Assembly (NCBI GenBank): GCA_032433765.1
Contig: JAVIAB010000046.1
Location: 64,721,703-64,785,702, forward strand
Origin: Megaustenia siamemsis
Lineage: Eukaryota > Mollusca > Gastropoda > Stylommatophora > Ariophantidae
Direction: 5' to 3'
DNA length: 64,000 nucleotides
How positions within the stretch are numbered: position 1 is the first letter of the stretch; each line of letters begins with the position of its first letter. The notes under the pieces were generated by a model. That model was not told where the DNA came from, did no database searches, and saw only the letters and a list, made by a program, of their open reading frames with translations. Both the position numbers and the translations under genes were made by a program. Shown piece by piece: positions 21,375 through 34,700 of the stretch.

Positions 21375-24300
21375 TTGTAGGCATCATGGAGGGCACTCTC
21401 TGTGTAGATTTGTGGCTATTGGTTAAATCATGGAGGGCACTCTCTGTGTAGATTTGTGGCTATTGGTTAAATCATGGAGGGCATTCTCTGTGTAGATTTG
21501 TGGCTTTTGGTTAAATCATGGAGGGCACATTACTCTTTGTGTAGATTTGTGGCTTTTGGTTAAATCATTGAGGGCACATTACTCTTTGTGTAGATTTGTG
21601 GCTATTGGTTAATTCATTGAGGGCATATTACTCTCTGTGTAGATTTGTGGCTATTGGTTAAATCATGGAGGGCACATTACTCTCTGTGTAGATTTGTGGC
21701 TATTGGTTAAATCATGGAGGGCACATTACTCTCTGTGTAGATTTGTGGCTATTGGTTAAATCATGGAGGGCACATTACTCACTGTGTAGATTTGTGGCTA
21801 TTGGTTAAATCATGGAGGGCACATTACTCTCTATGTAGATTTGTGGCTATTGGTTAAATCATGGAGGGCACTCTCTGTGTAGATTTGTGGGTATTGGTTA
21901 AATCATGGAGGGCACATTACTCTCTATGTAGACTGTTGGCTATTGGTTAAACTATGGAGGGCACTCTCTGTGTAGATTTGTGGGTATTGGTTAAATCATG
22001 GAGGGCACATTACTCTCTGTGTATATTTGTGGCTATTGGTTAAATCTTGGAGGGCACATTACTCTCTGTGTAGATTTGTGGCTATTGTTAAATCTTGGAG
22101 GGCACATTACTCTCTGTGTAGATTTGTGGCTATTGGTTAAACTATGGAGGGCACTCTCTGTTTAGATTTGTTGCTATTGGTTAAATCATGGAGGGCACAT
22201 TTCTCTCTATGTAGATTTGTGGCTATTGGTTAAACTATGGAGAGCACATTACTCTCTGTGTAGATTTGTGACTATTGGTTAAATTATGGAGGGCACATTT
22301 CTCTCTATGTAGATTTGTGGGTTTTGGTTAAATCAAGGAGGGCACTCTCTGTGTAGATTTGTCGCTTTTGGTTAAATCATGGAGGTCACATTTCTCTCTA
22401 TGTAGATTTGTGGCTATTGGTTAAATCATGGAGGGCAATCTCTGTGTAGATTTGTGGCTTTTGGTTAAATCAAGGAGGGCACATTACTCTCTGTGTAGAT
22501 TTGTGGCTATTGGTTAAATCATGGAGGGCACTCTCTGTGTAGATTTGTGGCTATTGGTTAAATCATGGAGGGCACTCTCTGTGTAGATTTGTGGGTTTTG
22601 GTTAAATCAAGGAGGGCACTCTCTGTGTAGATTTGTGGGTATTGGTTAAATCATGGAGGACACTCTCTGTGTAGATTTGTGGGTTTTGGTTAAATCAAGG
22701 AGGGCACTCTCTGTGTAGATTTGTGGCTTTTGGTTAAATCATGGAGGGCACATTACTCTCTGTGTAGATTTGTGGCTATTGGTTAAACTACGGAGGGCAC
22801 ATTTCTCTCTATGTAGATTTGTGGCTATTGGTTAAATCATGGAGGGCAATCTCTGTGTAGATTTGTGGGTATTGGTTAAATCATGGAGGACACTCTCTGT
22901 GTAGATTTGTGGGTATTGGTTAAATCATGGAGGACACTCTCTGTGTAGATTTGTGGTTTGGTTAATCAAGGAGGGCACTCTCTGTGTAGATTTGTGGCTT
23001 TTGGTTAAATCATGGAGGGCACATTACTCTCTGTGTAGATTTGTGGCTATTGGTTAAACTACGGAGGGCACATTACTCTCTATGTAGATTTGTGGCTATT
23101 GGTTAAATCATTGAGGGACTCTATGTGTAGAGTTGTGGCTTTTGGTTAAATCATGGAGGGCACATTTCTCTCTATGTAGATTTGTGGCTATTGGTTAAAC
23201 TACGGAGGGCACATTACTCTCTGTGTAGATTTGTGGCTGTTGGTTAAATCTTGGAGGGCACATTTCTCTCTATGTAGATTTGTGGCTATTGGTTAAATCA
23301 TGGAGTTCAATCTCTGTGTAGATTTGTGGCTTTTGGTTAAATCAAGGAGGGCACATTACTCTCTGTGTAGATTTGTGGCTATTGGTTAAATAATGGAGGG
23401 CACTCTCTGTGTAGATTTGTGGCTTTTGGTTAAATCATGGAGGGCACTCTCTGTGTAGATTTGTGGGTTTTGGTTAAATCAAGGAGGGCACTCTCTGTGT
23501 AGATTTGTGGCTTTTGGTTAAATCATGGAGGGCACATTTCTCTCTGTGTAGATTTGTGGCTATTGGTTAAACTACGGAGGGCACATTTCTCTCTGTGTAG
23601 ATTTGTGGCTATTGGTTAAATCATTGAGGGGACTCTATGTGTAGATTTGTGGGTATTGGTTAAATCATGGAGGGCAATCTCTGTGTAGATTTGTGGCTAT
23701 TGGTTAAATCATGGAGGACACTCTCTGTGTAGATTTGTGGGTTTGGTTAAATCATGGAGGACACTCTCTGTGTAGATTTGTGGGTATTGGTTAAATCATG
23801 GAGGACACTCTCTGTGTAGATTTGTGGGTATTGGTTAAATCATGGAGGACACTCTCTGTGTAGATTTGTGGTTTTGGTTAAATCAAGGAGGGCACTCTCT
23901 GTGTAGATTTGTGGCTTTTGGTTAAATCATGGAGGGCACATTACTCTCTGTGTAGATTTGTGGCTATTGGTTAAACTACGGAGGGCACATTACTCTCTGT
24001 GTAGATTTGTGGCTATTGGTTAAATCATTGAGGGGACTCTATGTGTAGAGTTGTGGCTTTTGGTTAAATCATGGAGGGCACATTTCTCTCTATGTAGATT
24101 TGTGGCTATTGGTTAAACTACGGAGGGCACATTACTCTCTGTGTAGATTTGTGGCTGTTGGTTAAATCTTGGAGGGCACATTTCTCTCTATGTAGATTTG
24201 TGGCTATTGGTTAAATCATGGAGGGCACATTACTCTCTATGTAGATTTGTGGCTATTGGTTAAATCATGGAGGGCACTCTCTGTGTAGATTTGTGGCTAT

Positions 24301-25692
24301 TGGTTAAATCATGGAGGGCACATTTCTCTCTGTGTAGATTTGTGGCTATTGGTTAAATCATTGAAGGCACTCTCTGTGTAGATTTGTGGCTATTGGTTTA
24401 ATCATAGAGGGCACTCTATGTGTAGATCTGTGGCTATTGGTTAAATCATAGAGGGCACTCTATGTGTAGATTTGTGGCTTTTGGTTAAATCATGGAGGGC
24501 ACATTTCTCTCTATGTAGATTTGTGGCTATTGGTTAAATCATGGAGGGCACATTTCTCTCTATGTAGATTTGTGGCTATTGGTTAAATCATGGAGGGCAC
24601 ATTACTCTCTGTGTAGATTTGTGGCTTTTGGTTAAATCATGGAGGGCACATTACTCTCTGTGTAGATTTGTGGCTATTGGTTAAATCATGGAGGGCACAT
24701 TTCTCTCTGTGTAGATTTGTGGCTATTGGTTAAATCATGGAGGGCTCATTACTCTCTGTGTAGATTTGTGGCTATTGGTTAAATCATGGAGGGCTCATTA
24801 CTCTCTGTGTAGATTTGTGGCTATTGGTTAAATCATGGAGGGCACATTACTCTCTGTGTAGATTTGTGGCTATTGGTTAAATCATGGAGGGCACATTACT
24901 CTCTGTGTAGATTTGTGGCTATTGGTTAAATTACAGAGGGCACATTACTCTCTATGTAGAGTTGTGGCTGTTGGTTAAATCATTGAGGGGACTCTATGTG
25001 TAGATTTGTGGCTTTTGGTTAAATCATGGAGGGCAATCTCTGTGTAGATTTGTGGCTATTGGTTAAATCATGGAGGGCACATTACTCTCTGTGTAGATTT
25101 GTGGCTATTGGTTAAATTACAGAGGGCACATTACTCTCTGTGTAGATTTGTGGCTTTTGGTTAAATCATGGAGGGCACATTTCTCTCTATGTAGATTTGT
25201 GGCTATTGGTTAAACTACGGAGGGCACATTACTCTCTGTGTAGATTTGTGGCTGTTGGTTAAATCTTGGAGGGCACATTTCTCTCTATGTAGATTTGTGG
25301 CTATTGGTTAAATCATGGAGGGCACATTACTCTGTGTAGATTTGTGGCTATTGGTTAAATCATGGAGGGCACTTTACTCTCTGTGTAGACTGTTGGCTAT
25401 TGGTTAAATCATGGAGGGCACATTACTCTCTGTGTAGACTGTTGGCTATTGGTTAAATCATGGAGGGCACATTACTCTTTATGTAGACTGTTGACTATTG
25501 GTTAAATCATGGAGGGCACATTACTCTCTATGTAGACTGTTGACTATTGGTTAAATCATGGAGGGCACATTACTCTCTATGTAGACTGTTGACTATTGGT
25601 TAAATCATGGAGGGCACATTACTCTCTATGTAGACTGTTGGCTATTGGTTAAATCATGGAGGGCACATTACTCTCTATCTAGACTGTTGGCT
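21375..25692. repeat. Large 45/49-bp satellite, about 90 copies, 4.3 kb
   Basis: The core is TGTGTAGATTTGTGGCTATT, then GGTTAAATCATGGAGGGCAC. Two main unit lengths differ by a TCACATTA-type segment (GGGCACATTACTCTC against GGGCACTCTC). Variants such as GGGTTTTGG and AAATCAAGG come in blocks, suggesting larger duplications. The array fills most of SMARCE1 intron 7 and stops about 135 bases before exon 8. Confidence 0.97.
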
Positions 25693-25828
25693 ATTAGAAA
25701 GAGAAGACTGTTCACAAATTTCTTCTGATCTTCTTGCCTTGTACTTTTCCCTGCTGGAAATCTGTAACCAGGAAGCTGTGCTAATAAGCTTGGTTCCTTA
25801 TTGATTAGCTTCTTTGGCTCATCTTCAG

Positions 25829-25979
25829 ACGCCAGCCCCTCTTGTTGAGGCCATATGTCCAGAGGTGCCGTGTCCAAGCCCCATGGCAGTCCTGCCTACT
25901 AGCGAAGAGATGTTAACCAGCACTACTCCTGATAAGACTGGCATTGAGTCACCTGCCCTCTCAAGCTCTGCTGCATCTG
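25829..25979 (+). CDS. SMARCE1: SMARCE1 exon 8: Pro/Ser/Thr-rich C-terminal region
   Basis: The 151-base exon encodes TPAPLVEAICPEVPCPSPMA, then VLPTSEEMLTSTTPDKTGIE and SPALSSSAAS plus one base. It is low-complexity and likely disordered, and I see no clear match to a vertebrate sequence; the SMARCE1 C-terminus is variable between phyla. It is called because acceptor (CATCTTCAG) and donor (TG/GTGAGA) are good, the frame is open, the entry phase 0 fits exon 7 and the exit phase 1 fits exon 9. An alternative or skipped exon remains possible. Confidence 0.78.
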
Positions 25980-25999
25980 GTGAGATTTATTGATGAGTT

Positions 26000-26540
26000 C
26001 CATGTTGTGCTTTGGGTTGTGTGTTTAGTGATGATTTCCATGTTGTGTTGTGTGTTTGTTGATGATTTCCATGTTGTGTTTGTGGACAGTAGGCGTTCCT
26101 TAGTTCATAGATCATTGGTGGTGCACTCATCACCAGACCCATTCATTGGGCTTCACTGTACTTGTTAGGGCTAGTGTGTGGGATCTCATTGCATAGGATC
26201 TTGAAAATGGTATGACTGGCCAACTTTGTCTGTGACAAGCCTCATCACAAGTCACTGTAGTGTTGAAAGAGCTTTTCAAGGTTCAGTGACAAGCTCGTCA
26301 CTCATCACAAGTCACTGTATATTGAATAGCTCTTTCAATGACTTTTGAAAATATTCTTTGTACTTGGATGCAAAATGAAAAACTGGCCCATTTTTGGCAT
26401 TCTATACAAGGCCTGCTTTATAGACAATGCTGTTAAAAGCATCAAGGTGTAGCATATTGGTGCATCAATAACATGTACAGTTCCCTGTGTCTGTTTTAAT
26501 AATGGACATTTTTAGGTGCAGCAGATTGAAAGTCAAATTT
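26000..26540. other. Intron 8 sequence, no gene recognised
   Basis: AT-rich intron. It has three short GATGATTTCCATGTTGTG repeats near 25990-26080, and a direct repeat of CTCATCACAAGTCACTGTA near 26239 and 26303. I see no coding motif. Confidence 0.5.
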
Positions 26541-26544
26541 GAAA

Positions 26545-27035
26545 CATTGTATGTGACAGCAGTCAGAAATGCTAAATATGAACACAGGTGTATGTGGCAG
26601 CAGTCATAAATGCTAAATAAGAACACAGGTGTATGTGGCAGCAGTCATAAATGCTAAATGTGAACACAGGTGTATGTGGCAGCAGTCATAAATGCTAAAT
26701 AAGAACACAGGTGTATGTGGCAGCAGTCATAAATGCTAAATATGAACACAGGTGTATGTGGCAGCAGTCAGAAATGCTAAATAAGAACACAGGTGTATGT
26801 GGCAGCAGTCATAAATGCTAAATGTGAACACAGGTGTATGTGGCAGCAGTCATAAATGCTAAATAAGAACACAGGTGTATGTGGCAGCAGTCATAAATGC
26901 TAAATATGAACACAGGTGTATGTGGCAGCAGTCATAAATGCTAAATAAGAACACAGATGTATGTGGCAGCAGTCATAAATGCTAAATAAGAACACAGGTG
27001 TATGTGGCAGCAGTCAGAAATGCTAAATATGAACA
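26545..27035. repeat. 41-bp minisatellite, about 12 copies
   Basis: The core is GTGTATGTGGCAGCAGTCAT, then AAATGCTAAATAAGAACACA. AAATAAG and AAATGTG/AAATATG forms alternate, which suggests a two- or four-unit higher-order period. Confidence 0.95.
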
Positions 27036-27265
27036 CAGATTTGGTACCATTCCACTAAACTTCACAGCCAGTCACACTACTGCACTATCTCAGCACACAG
27101 GCACTAAAGCAATGTTGATTTTGTTATGTAAATTCAACCGGGCTAGGTATCTCGACAACCGAAAATCCAAACCAGAAATAATCACTTGAACGCTAGATTA
27201 TCATAGTAAAAATACCACATCAAAACACAAATTCCTTAAAATTTGACAGTTTTCCGTGTTCAAAC

Positions 27266-27506
27266 ATTACTCCCTTTCATGTACCTTCCTGATTCCCACT
27301 TCTGGTGACCCTGAGTGTTTCATTTGTTTCCATTGCTCTTGCAACTTTTTTGCTGTGACTTGGGAATTTTCCTCGGTTGACATCAAACAAGTCTTTGTGG
27401 CTCTGGAAACACAGCGAATAACACTATGAGGTAGCCGAACATACTGATGGACTTCAGGCAACTGTACTGATAGACAATGTGACACGTCCAGTCCATGAGG
27501 TGAAGC
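27266..27506 (-). other. Exon-like open segment on the minus strand, unrecognised
   Basis: On the minus strand an acceptor-like ATGACCTCAG is followed by an open frame (GLDVSHCLSVQLPEVHQYVR, then CVSRATKTCLMSTEENSQVT and AKKLQEQWKQMKHSG). It ends near an AAG/GTACAT donor-like site. The composition looks more protein-like than its surroundings, but I recognise no family. It could be a decayed transposon gene, an antisense exon or chance. Confidence 0.25.
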
Positions 27507-27604
27507 TGAGGTCATAAATCAACCTGAGCCAGGAATTTCAAGTCCCCATGTTTTACCTAGTTGAACACACAGCTGTGTGTCAAAAGTTCGGAGAAATGAC
27601 TATT

Positions 27605-27670
27605 TTTAGAGCACCTAATGTTACATTTAAGTGGTAGACATTGTTACAATATTGTAACTGGGAGAGTTAC
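27605..27670 (-). repeat. Dispersed repeat, inverted partner of 9846-9912
   Basis: See 9846-9912. The homologous core is AATGTTACATTTAAGTGGTA. Confidence 0.6.
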
Positions 27671-28430
27671 AGTAGGTAGTGTAATCTAGGCTTAAACCAC
27701 CACACTGCAACAAAAAAGCCCCTTACCCCTGAACACAATTCGACAAGCAGCCATCTTGGTCTGCCGCACCAACCGGCACTGTAACTATTATATAGCAATC
27801 CCTTACAATATAAAAGTTGTGATATGTAAAGCCTCTACAGTTCTAGTGAAATTATATCTGTCAAGAGAATAATTTACATCTGTTGATCATTTGTCTACGC
27901 TGTTCTCCAAAGTTATTCATTTAAAGTTGACATTTTCAACTACTATAAAAGGCTTCAGAATACAAGGATCCATTTGTTTTGTATTTTCTGTCTTCAAATA
28001 GCCGGGATCATGATAGTACAAAATGAGTTGGCACACTTGTTTTGTAGGTTCAGCAAATTGCAACAATCTCTTGAGTCTCCACATAAGACAGGAAGCAAGG
28101 GTACTTTACAAATGTGCAGTCGACACCCTTGAAGTGTCTGCCATTGCCAACAAAGTTGCTGTTATACCAGTTGGAAATTATCCTTTATAATTACAATAGT
28201 ACTTGGGTCATGAAATACAGTCTGACAACATTAGTTTTAATTTGCTAATGAAATATCTATTTCTAGAGCTTTAGCATTAGTTTCTGGGAGATATTCCAGT
28301 TGAAAGAGCTTGTACACATGATATTGTCAGTGTTGTGATTTTGTTGTTGCTTTTGGTGTTTTGTGTTTATGTTTTACTGTCATCGTTGTATTGTGTGCAC
28401 ACACATCTGTTTATCATTGATATTTGACAT
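27671..28430. other. Intron 8 sequence, no gene recognised
   Basis: AT-rich sequence without recognisable coding or repeat structure. It may be old transposon sequence. Confidence 0.4.
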
Positions 28431-28434
28431 GTTT

Positions 28435-28566
28435 GACTCCAATCATTACTTGTATGTGGTGACTCCAATCATTACTTGTATGTGGTGACTCCAATCATTA
28501 CTTGTATGTGGTGACTCCAATCATTACTTGTATGTGGTGACTCCAATCATTACTTGTATGTGGTTC
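28435..28566. repeat. 26-bp tandem repeat, 5 copies
   Basis: The unit contains GACTCCAATCATTACTTGTA then TGTGGT. Confidence 0.95.
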
Positions 28567-28714
28567 TCGTTACACTTGGAAGTTGATTACACGAAGTTAC
28601 ATTTGAGTAGTTGTGCTTGACTACATCACACTGCTAGTTGGAGATGTTACTTTGTCTCTTTACAGTTACTCTCATGAACACACGCACATGAAATCTGTCT
28701 TGATATATACTCTG

Positions 28715-29395
28715 TCAGCAAATCTTTGACTGTTAAAGTGTGTATTCTCCTGTATCATTTATCAGTGTATCAATTATGAGTAAATCTTTGACAAAGTGTG
28801 TATGTATCCTCCTGTATCATTTATCAGTGTATCAATTATGAGTAAATCTTTGACAAAGTGTGTATATATCCTCCTGTATCATTTATCAGTGTATCAATTA
28901 TTAGCAAACCATTGACAGCTAAAGCGTGTATATCCTCCTGTATCATTTATCAGTGTATCAATTATGAGCAAACCATTGACAGCTAAAGCGTGTATATCCT
29001 ACATGTATCTTTTATCAGTGTATCAATTATGAGCAAACCATTGACAGCTAAAGCGTGTATATCCTCCTGTATCATTTATCAGTGTATCAATTATGAGCAA
29101 ACCATTGACAGCTAAAGCGTGTTTATCCTCCTGTATCATTTATCAGTGTATCAATTATGAGCAAACCATTGACAGTTAAAGTGTGTATCCTCCTGTATCA
29201 TTTATCAGTGTATCAATTATGAGCAAACCATTGACAGTTAAAGTGTATATCCTCCTGTATCATTTATCAGTGTTTCAATTATGAGCAAACCATTGACAGC
29301 TAAAGCGTGTATATCCTCCTGTATCATTTATCAGTGTATAAATTATGAGCAAACCATTGACAGCTAAAGCGTGTATATCCTCCTGTATGTCAGTG
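28715..29395. repeat. Minisatellite, about 60-64 bp unit, about 11 copies
   Basis: The core is CCTCCTGTATCATTTATCAG, then GTATCAATTATGAGCAAACC and ATTGACAGCTAAAG. The earlier units have TAAATCTTTGACAAAGTG in place of the last part. Confidence 0.95.
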
Positions 29396-30085
29396 AAGAC
29401 TTCCTACTTCTATAGCAAGCACATTTGTCATTATTATGTGGAAATTAGGCACATGTTTACTGTGCACAGCTCACAACACAACTTATTGTTTACTCACTAG
29501 TATCTGTGCTTGCCGGTTACATTTTTTGGCTTCCGTGCCTGGCTTTATCTTCAGAGATATATTTTCCCTTTTGTGGCTATTTTTTTTAATTTTTTGAGCA
29601 CAGAAAGACAACAGAAAAGTTTCATAAAGTAAGTTGGTGATGGCTTTGTCACTGTTCTTAATCGTGTGTGTGTGCTTTTGTGGGTTTTTTTTTTAAATTA
29701 GAAATAATTTGCATTCATTGCATGTTTATTATAATTTGGTTGCATTTTTGTGTGGTAACCTTTTCAGTTGAAACAAAACAGTAGCTGTCTAACATCATAA
29801 CCAACAATTTGTTGTTTTGTTTGTTTGTTTTTGGTACAAAGCTCCATGAATGTGATACATTAATAAAAGACTCATTGCATTACTTGTTGGCAATAACAGA
29901 AACGTGAAGCATGGCTTTCTCCTTACAGGAGCCAGACTACACCTGGTCTTCTGTCTCATGGTCTAGTCTCCCCTCCTACAACCAACTCATCTACCATTTA
30001 ACACATATCATGCCATTGTTTGATTTCAATGCTAACATGCGGTTTCATTCAGAATTTTTAGTTGTACCATTTTTTGTTTCTTGAC
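29396..30085. other. Intron 8 sequence, no gene recognised
   Basis: AT-rich, with T-runs and a (TTTG)n stretch near 29810-29830. A strong-looking acceptor (CTTTCTCCTTACAG, ending 29929) would, if joined to exon 8, give only 12 more codons before a stop. I do not call it an exon. Confidence 0.4.
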
Positions 30086-30089
30086 CTAG

Positions 30090-30500
30090 CATTCAGTCTA
30101 TTGATCAGTACGTAGCATTTTGTTCTCTTGACGCTCAGTCTATTGATCAGTACGTATCATTTTGTTTTCTTGACATTCAGTCTATTTATCAGTACGTATC
30201 ATTTTGTTTTCTTGACGCTCAGTCTATTGATCAGTACATATCATTTTGTTTTCTTGACATTCAGTCTATTGATCAGTACATATCATTTTGTTTTCTTGAC
30301 GTTCAGTCTATTGATCAGTACATATCATTTTGTTTTCTTGACGTTCAGTCTATTGATCAGTACATATCATTTTGTTTTCTTGACGTTCAGTCTATTGATC
30401 AGTACATATCATTTTGTTTTCTTGACGTTCAGTCTATTGATCAGTACGTAGCATTTTGTTTTCTTGACGTTCAGTCTATTGATCAGTACGTAGCATTTAA
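30090..30500. repeat. 42-bp minisatellite, about 10 copies
   Basis: The core is CAGTCTATTGATCAGTACAT, then ATCATTTTGTTTTCTTGACG. Its length of 14 codons keeps a frame open. Confidence 0.95.
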
Positions 30501-30632
30501 CTTTGCTGCAAACCCTGTCAATATCTGAAAGGTTCTCATTTCAAATATAGAATGATGGTTAGCTCTCCGTGACCAAACTGGCACAGTAAGAGATGTATTG
30601 TTAACTTCTAATGTGCATGCCAGTTTGCTGAA

Positions 30633-30917
30633 CCCTTTCAGTACAGAAGCTTTTTATCTCAGCGGGGACAACATTTTTCATGGTTTGAATTATCATTCAA
30701 CATGCTTGATATTTATCTAACACATAACATATATATGAATTTGTAGATCATTGAATAAGGAATCAGATTTCACAAATACCAAGATGATACAAGACATGTA
30801 GACAGAATACGCTTTGATAATGGTTCACCGTAATCAAACTGAGAGATGCACTATATGGCTAAACGTACGTAACCGAAATCAACATGATGTATATTGTGTA
30901 GAAGCGTACAGAAAGTG
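30633..30917. mobile_element. TTAA-type MITE copy 1 (piggyBac-like, non-autonomous)
   Basis: The 285-base element starts CCCTTTCAGTACAGAAGC. Its right end, GAAGCGTACAGAAAGTG, is an imperfect inverted repeat of the start. It is flanked by TGAA on the left and TTAT on the right, which look like a mutated TTAA pair. Its interior (ATTTATCTAACACATAACAT, then ACCAAGATGATACAAGACAT) matches the element at 39349-40932. CCC...-type ends at TTAA are typical of piggyBac-superfamily MITEs. No transposase is present. Confidence 0.7.
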
Positions 30918-31250
30918 TTATGTGCTGCTACATGTTGATGAGATCCAATTGAACACATTTCCAGATAAATAATGTTTCCTTTCTGTACTAGAACATTGAT
31001 AGTGGGGCCTCAGTGGGTTGGGACCAACAAGACTTTTTTTTTTTTCGCTCAGCCTCTAAAAATGGGGGTACCAGAGGTGACCTGGCTTGATACCAACCAC
31101 ATGTGTAGTGGTCATGGGCAAATCTGGTCACTAATATCATATTCCTCAAGGGAAGGGGAGGAAACATTTATATTTGCCAACATGGTGACATCAAGTGACT
31201 CATTAGGGAGCAGCTAGGGCACGAAGAGTACCAAATACAAAAATAAAGGA
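30918..31250. other. Intron 8 sequence, no gene recognised
   Basis: Holds a T-run near 31035 and no recognisable gene or known element. Confidence 0.4.
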
Positions 31251-31535
31251 GCTGCCTGAGAGTGGAGCTATCTGAGAGCATGAGAATGAAGCTATCTGAG
31301 AGCATGAGAGTGGAGCTACCTCTAGCATGAGAGAGGAGCTACCTCCAGCATGAGAGTGGTGTTACTTCAAGCATGAGAGTGGAGCTATCTGAGAGCATAA
31401 GAGGGGAGCTACCTCTAGCATGAGAGTGGTGTTACTTCAAGCATGAAAGTGGAGCTATCTGAGAGCATAAGAGGGAGCTACCTCTAGCATGAAAGTGGAG
31501 CTACATTTAGCATGAGAGTGGAGCTTAAGGTAATT
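31250..31535. repeat. Short tandem repeat, about 23 bp unit, about 12 copies
   Basis: Units read GAGCATGAGAGTGGAGCTAC or similar (CTCTAGCATGAGAGTGGTGT). A four-unit block at about 31330-31400 is repeated at 31400-31470. Confidence 0.9.
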
Positions 31536-31754
31536 GCTCTGTGCTGGTGTTTGTGAGAGTCCTTCCAATGGGGTTAGTTTTTGTGTCTCATAAATGGTTT
31601 CATCATGAGTGGACAGGGCAGTTTCTTTGTCTGCTGTTCTCACAGGCCAATGGAAGATGCTTGCTTTGGTGGCTACACTTGGGACCAGTCTTGGCAAGAA
31701 CGATTGATGGGGGATGTTTTTTTTGGTGATAGCATTTTGAGGAGTTAGGGTGCC

Positions 31755-34700
31755 ATCGTGATTAGTGGTGATACAGCTATGGGGCTCCAAGAGTTGGGTG
31801 GTTCAGCTAAGTATAATAGTTGGTGTGATTAGTGGTGATACATCTATGGGGCTCCAAGAGTTGGGTGGTTCAACTAAGTGTAATAGTTGGTGTGATTAGT
31901 GGTGATACAGCTGGTGGGCTCCAAGAGTTGGGTGGTTCAGCTAAGTGTAATAGTTGGTGTGATTAGTGGTGATACATCTATGGGGCTCCAAGAGTTGGGT
32001 GGTTCAACTAAGTGTATTAGTTGGTGTGATTAGTGGTGATACAGCTGGTGGGCTCCAAGAGTTGGGTGGTTCAGCTAAGTGTAATAGTTGGTGTGATTAG
32101 TGGTGATACATCTATGGGGCTCCAAGAGTTGGGTGGTTCAACTAAGTGTAATAGTTGGTGTGATTAGTGGTGATACATCTATGGGGCTCCAAGAGTTGGG
32201 TGGTTCAGCTAAGTGTAATAGTTGGTGTGATTAGTGGTGATACAGCTATGGGGCTAAAAGAGTTGGGGGTTCAGCTAAGTGTAATAGTTGAGGTGATTAG
32301 TGGTGATGCAGCTATGGGGCTCCAAGAGTTGGGTGGTTCAACTAAGTGTAATAGTTGGTGTGATTAGTGGTGATACAGCTATGGGGCTCCAAGAGTTGGG
32401 TGGTTCAGCTAAGTGTAATAGTTGAGGTGATTAGTGGTGATACAGCTGGTGGGCTCCAAGAGTTGTGTGGTTCAGCTAAGTGTAATAGTTGGTGTGATTA
32501 GTGGTGATACATCTATGGGGCTCCAAGAGTTGGGTGGTTCAGCTAAGTGTAATAGTTGGTGTGATTAGTGGTGATACATCTATGGGGCTCCAAGAGTTGG
32601 GTGGTTCAGCTAAGTGTAATAGTTGAGGTGATTAGTGGTGATACAGCTATGGGGCTCCAAGAGTTGGGTGGTTCAACTAAGTGTAATAGTTGAGGTGATT
32701 AGTGGTGATACAGCTATGGGGCTCCAAGAGTTGGGTGGTTCAGCTAAGTGTAATAGTTGAGGTGATTAGTGGTGATACAGCAGGTGGGCTCCAAGAGCTG
32801 GGTGGTTCAACTAAGTATAATAGTTGGTGTGATTAGTGGTGATACAGCTGGTGGGCTCCAAGAGTTGGGTGGTTCAACTAAGTGTAATAGTTGGTGTGAT
32901 TAGTGGTGATACAGCTGGTGGGCTCCAAGAGTTGGGTGGTTCAACTAAGTGTAATAGTTGGTGTGATTAGTGGTGATACAGCTGGTGGCTCCAAGAGTTG
33001 GGTGGTTCAACTAAGTGTAATAGTTGGTGTGATTAGTGGTGATACAGCTATGGGGCTCCATGAGTTGGGTGGTTCAGCTAAGTGTAATAGTTGGTGTGAT
33101 TAGTGGTGATACAGCTATGGGGCTCCATGAGTTGGGTGGTTCAGCTAAGTGTAATAGTTGGTGTGATTAGTGGTGATACAGCAGGTGGGCTCCAAGAGTT
33201 GGGTGGTTCAACTAAGTATAATAGTTGGTGTGATTAGTGGTGATACATCTATGGGGCTCCAAGAGTTGGGTGGTTCAACTAAGTGTAATAGTTGGTGTGA
33301 TTAGTGGTGATACAGCTGGTGGGCTCCAAGAGTTGGGTGGTTCAGCTAAGTGTAATAGTTGGTGTGATTAGTGGTGATACAGCTGGTGGCTCCAAGAGTT
33401 GGGTGGTTCAACTAAGTGTAATAGTTGGTGTGATTAGTGGTGATACAGCTATGGGGCTCCATGAGTTGGGTGGTTCAGCTAAGTGTAATAGTTGGTGTGA
33501 TTAGTGGTGATACAGCTATGGGGCTCCATGAGTTGGGTGGTTCAGCTAAGTGTAATAGTTGGTGTGATTAGTGGTGATACAGCAGGTGGGCTCCAAGAGT
33601 TGGGTGGTTCAACTAAGTATAATAGTTGGTGTGATTAGTGGTGATACATCTATGGGGCTCCAAGAGTTGGGTGGTTCAACTAAGTGTAATAGTTGGTGTG
33701 ATTAGTGGTGATACAGCTGGTGGGCTCCAAGAGTTGGGTGGTTCAGCTAAGTGTAATAGTTGGTGTGATTAGTGGTGATACATCTATGGGGCTCCAAGAG
33801 TTGGGTGGTTCAACTAAGTGTATTAGTTGGTGTGTTTAGTGGTGATACAGCTGGTGGGCTCCAAGAGTTGGGTGGTTCAGCTAAGTGTAATAGTTGGTGT
33901 GATTAGTGGTGATACATCTATGGGGCTCCAAGAGTTGGGTGGTTCAACTAAGTGTAATAGTTGGTGTGATTAGTGGTGATACATCTATGGGGCTCCAAGA
34001 GTTGGGTGGTTCAGCTAAGTGTAATAGTTGGTGTGATTAGTGGTGATACAGCTATGGGGCTAAAAGAGTTGGGTGGTTCAGCTAAGTGTAATAGTTGAGG
34101 TGATTAGTGGTGATGCAGCTATGGGGCTCCAAGAGTTGGGTGGTTCAACTAAGTGTAATAGTTGGTGTGATTAGTGGTGATACAGCTATGGGGCTCCAAG
34201 AGTTGGGTGGTTCAGCTAAGTGTAATAGTTGAGGTGATTAGTGGTGATACAGCTGGTGGGCTCCAAGAGTTGTGTGGTTCAGCTAAGTGTAATAGTTGGT
34301 GTGATTAGTGGTGATACATCTATGGGGCTCCAAGAGTTGGGTGGTTCAGCTAAGTGTAATAGTTGGTGTGATTAGTGGTGATACATCTATGGGGCTCCAA
34401 GAGTTGGGTGGTTCAGCTAAGTGTAATAGTTGAGGTGATTAGTGGTGATACAGCTATGGGGCTCCAAGAGTTGGGTGGTTCAACTAAGTGTAATAGTTGA
34501 GGTGATTAGTGGTGATACAGCTATGGGGCTCCAAGAGTTGGGTGGTTCAGCTAAGTGTAATAGTTGAGGTGATTAGTGGTGATACAGCAGGTGGGCTCCA
34601 AGAGCTGGGTGGTTCAACTAAGTATAATAGTTGGTGTGATTAGTGGTGATACAGCTGGTGGGCTCCAAGAGTTGGGTGGTTCAACTAAGTGTAATAGTTG

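Noticed and set aside
29916..29970. Extra SMARCE1 exon after the acceptor at 29929
   Set aside because: In the phase set by exon 8 it gives 12 codons and a stop, with no donor or nearby polyadenylation signal. It could be a rare alternative end but nothing supports it.
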